Source of the DNA: Amycolatopsis camponoti
GTDB lineage: Bacteria; Actinomycetota; Actinomycetes; Mycobacteriales; Pseudonocardiaceae
DNA length: 64,000 nucleotides
Assembly: GCF_902497555.1 (NCBI RefSeq)
Contig: NZ_CABVGP010000002.1
Coordinates: forward strand, 1,872,501 to 1,936,500
Direction of reading: 5' to 3'
The notes under the pieces were generated by a model. It saw only the letters and a list, made by a program, of their open reading frames with translations. It was not told the DNA's origin and ran no database searches. The position numbers were made by a program, and so were the translations under genes. Position 1 is the stretch's first letter; every line of letters begins with the position of its first letter. Shown piece by piece: positions 63,434-64,000 of the stretch.

Positions 63434-64000
63434 ATGACGCCCCCGCACAACTACCTTGCGGTGATCAAGGTGGTCGGCATCGGCGGTGGCGGCGTGAACG
63501 CCGTGAACCGCATGATCGAGGTCGGCCTCAAGGGTGTCGAGTTCATCGCGGTGAACACCGACGCCCAGGCACTGCTCATGTCCGACGCCGACGTCAAGCT
63601 GGACATCGGCCGCGAACTCACCCGGGGCCTCGGCGCGGGCGCCGCCCCCGAGGTCGGCCAGAAGGCCGCCGAAGACCACCGTGAAGAGATCGAAGAGGTC
63701 ATCAAGGGCGCCGACATGGTGTTCGTGACGGCCGGCGAAGGCGGCGGCACCGGCACCGGTGGCGCCCCGGTCGTGGCGCAGATCGCCCGCAAGCTGGGCG
63801 CGCTGACCATCGGCGTCGTGACCCGCCCGTTCACCTTCGAGGGCAAGCGCCGCGGCAAGCAGGCCGAGGACGGCATCCAGTCGCTGCGCAACGAGTGCGA
63901 CACCCTCATCGTGATCCCGAACGACCGGCTGCTGCAGCTCGGCGACATCGGCGTCTCGCTGATGGACGCGTTCCGCTCCGCGGACGAGGTGCTGCTGTCC
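63434..64000 (+). CDS. ftsZ: Cell division protein FtsZ (3' end outside window)
   Basis: The first 189 residues of the tubulin-like GTPase. [16 protein letters not shown], the tubulin signature [19 protein letters not shown] and [19 protein letters not shown] are canonical. It polymerises into the Z ring at the division site. ATG with AGGAAGG 9 nt upstream. It is separated from ftsQ by ~9.9 kb of other genes, unlike the usual adjacent arrangement, and has its own promoter region (63191-63433). Confidence 0.97.
   Translation, partial: MTPPHNYLAVIKVVGIGGGGVNAVNRMIEVGLKGVEFIAVNTDAQALLMSDADVKLDIGRELTRGLGAGAAPEVGQKAAEDHREEIEEVIKGADMVFVTAGEGGGTGTGGAPVVAQIARKLGALTIGVVTRPFTFEGKRRGKQAEDGIQSLRNECDTLIVIPNDRLLQLGDIGVSLMDAFRSADEVLLS

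Overview
This window is high-GC actinomycete DNA, most likely from the Pseudonocardiales (Amycolatopsis-like). The grounds are very high GC with GTG starts, a meso-diaminopimelate-type MurE, PspM, ClgR and EspG/PPE-like proteins, and gene order shared with Mycobacterium. The species is inferred; no rRNA or other marker is present.

Bases 1-19322: a Ser/Thr kinase tail, dapA-rnj (RNase J), a substrate-binding/vWA protein, a WYL regulator facing a VOC protein, a run of minus-strand metabolic genes (amino acid permease, EamA exporter, WrbA, PlsC), then ftsK, a secreted protein, a nitroreductase, a secreted phospholipase A2, an actinobacterial N-acetylglutamate synthase, and rimO-pgsA-cinA-clgR. 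The order dapA, rnj, ftsK, argA, pgsA, clgR, pspA, pspM parallels M. tuberculosis Rv2753c-Rv2743c. Bases 18740-21606 form an envelope-stress module: clgR, pspA and pspM, with SigE-type promoters in front of clgR and pspA and a ClgR box overlapping the clgR -10.

Bases 22074-35602: an allophanate-hydrolase homologue lacking its catalytic triad, pyrD, a GNAT, a structured intergenic stretch, a parA-nei operon, a methyltransferase, dinB, DUF3040, and a moxR/DUF58/transglutaminase operon. Bases 35910-38106 hold a small type-VII-secretion-associated cluster (hypothetical, DUF3558 lipoprotein, PPE-like, EspG) without ESX machinery.

Bases 38533-53519 are the division and cell wall (dcw) cluster: mraZ, rsmH, ftsL-like, ftsI, a strong terminator, then murE-murF-mraY-murD-ftsW-murG-murC-ftsQ, mostly overlapping by 4-14 nt. 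ftsZ, normally next, starts only at 63434. About 10 kb lies between: an NmrA reductase, an MFS exporter with a divergent CGNR regulator, a MarR/OsmC pair, and the SigK locus (lipid methyltransferase, DUF1295, FAD oxidoreductase, DUF1365, sigK, rskA).

The strongest unexplained signal is a family of intergenic arrays built from 21-bp units (three heptamers) at 21618-21766, 30371-30535 and 38109-38284. Each array has several units in one orientation followed by several in the other, so it can fold into a giant hairpin, and each lies within about 20 nt of a stop codon. Other notable signals are mirror-image SigK-like promoters at 59750-59819, a 10-bp-phased MraZ operator, an mraW-type leader RNA, and a repeated leaderless promoter layout (TANNNT, 7 nt, start codon).
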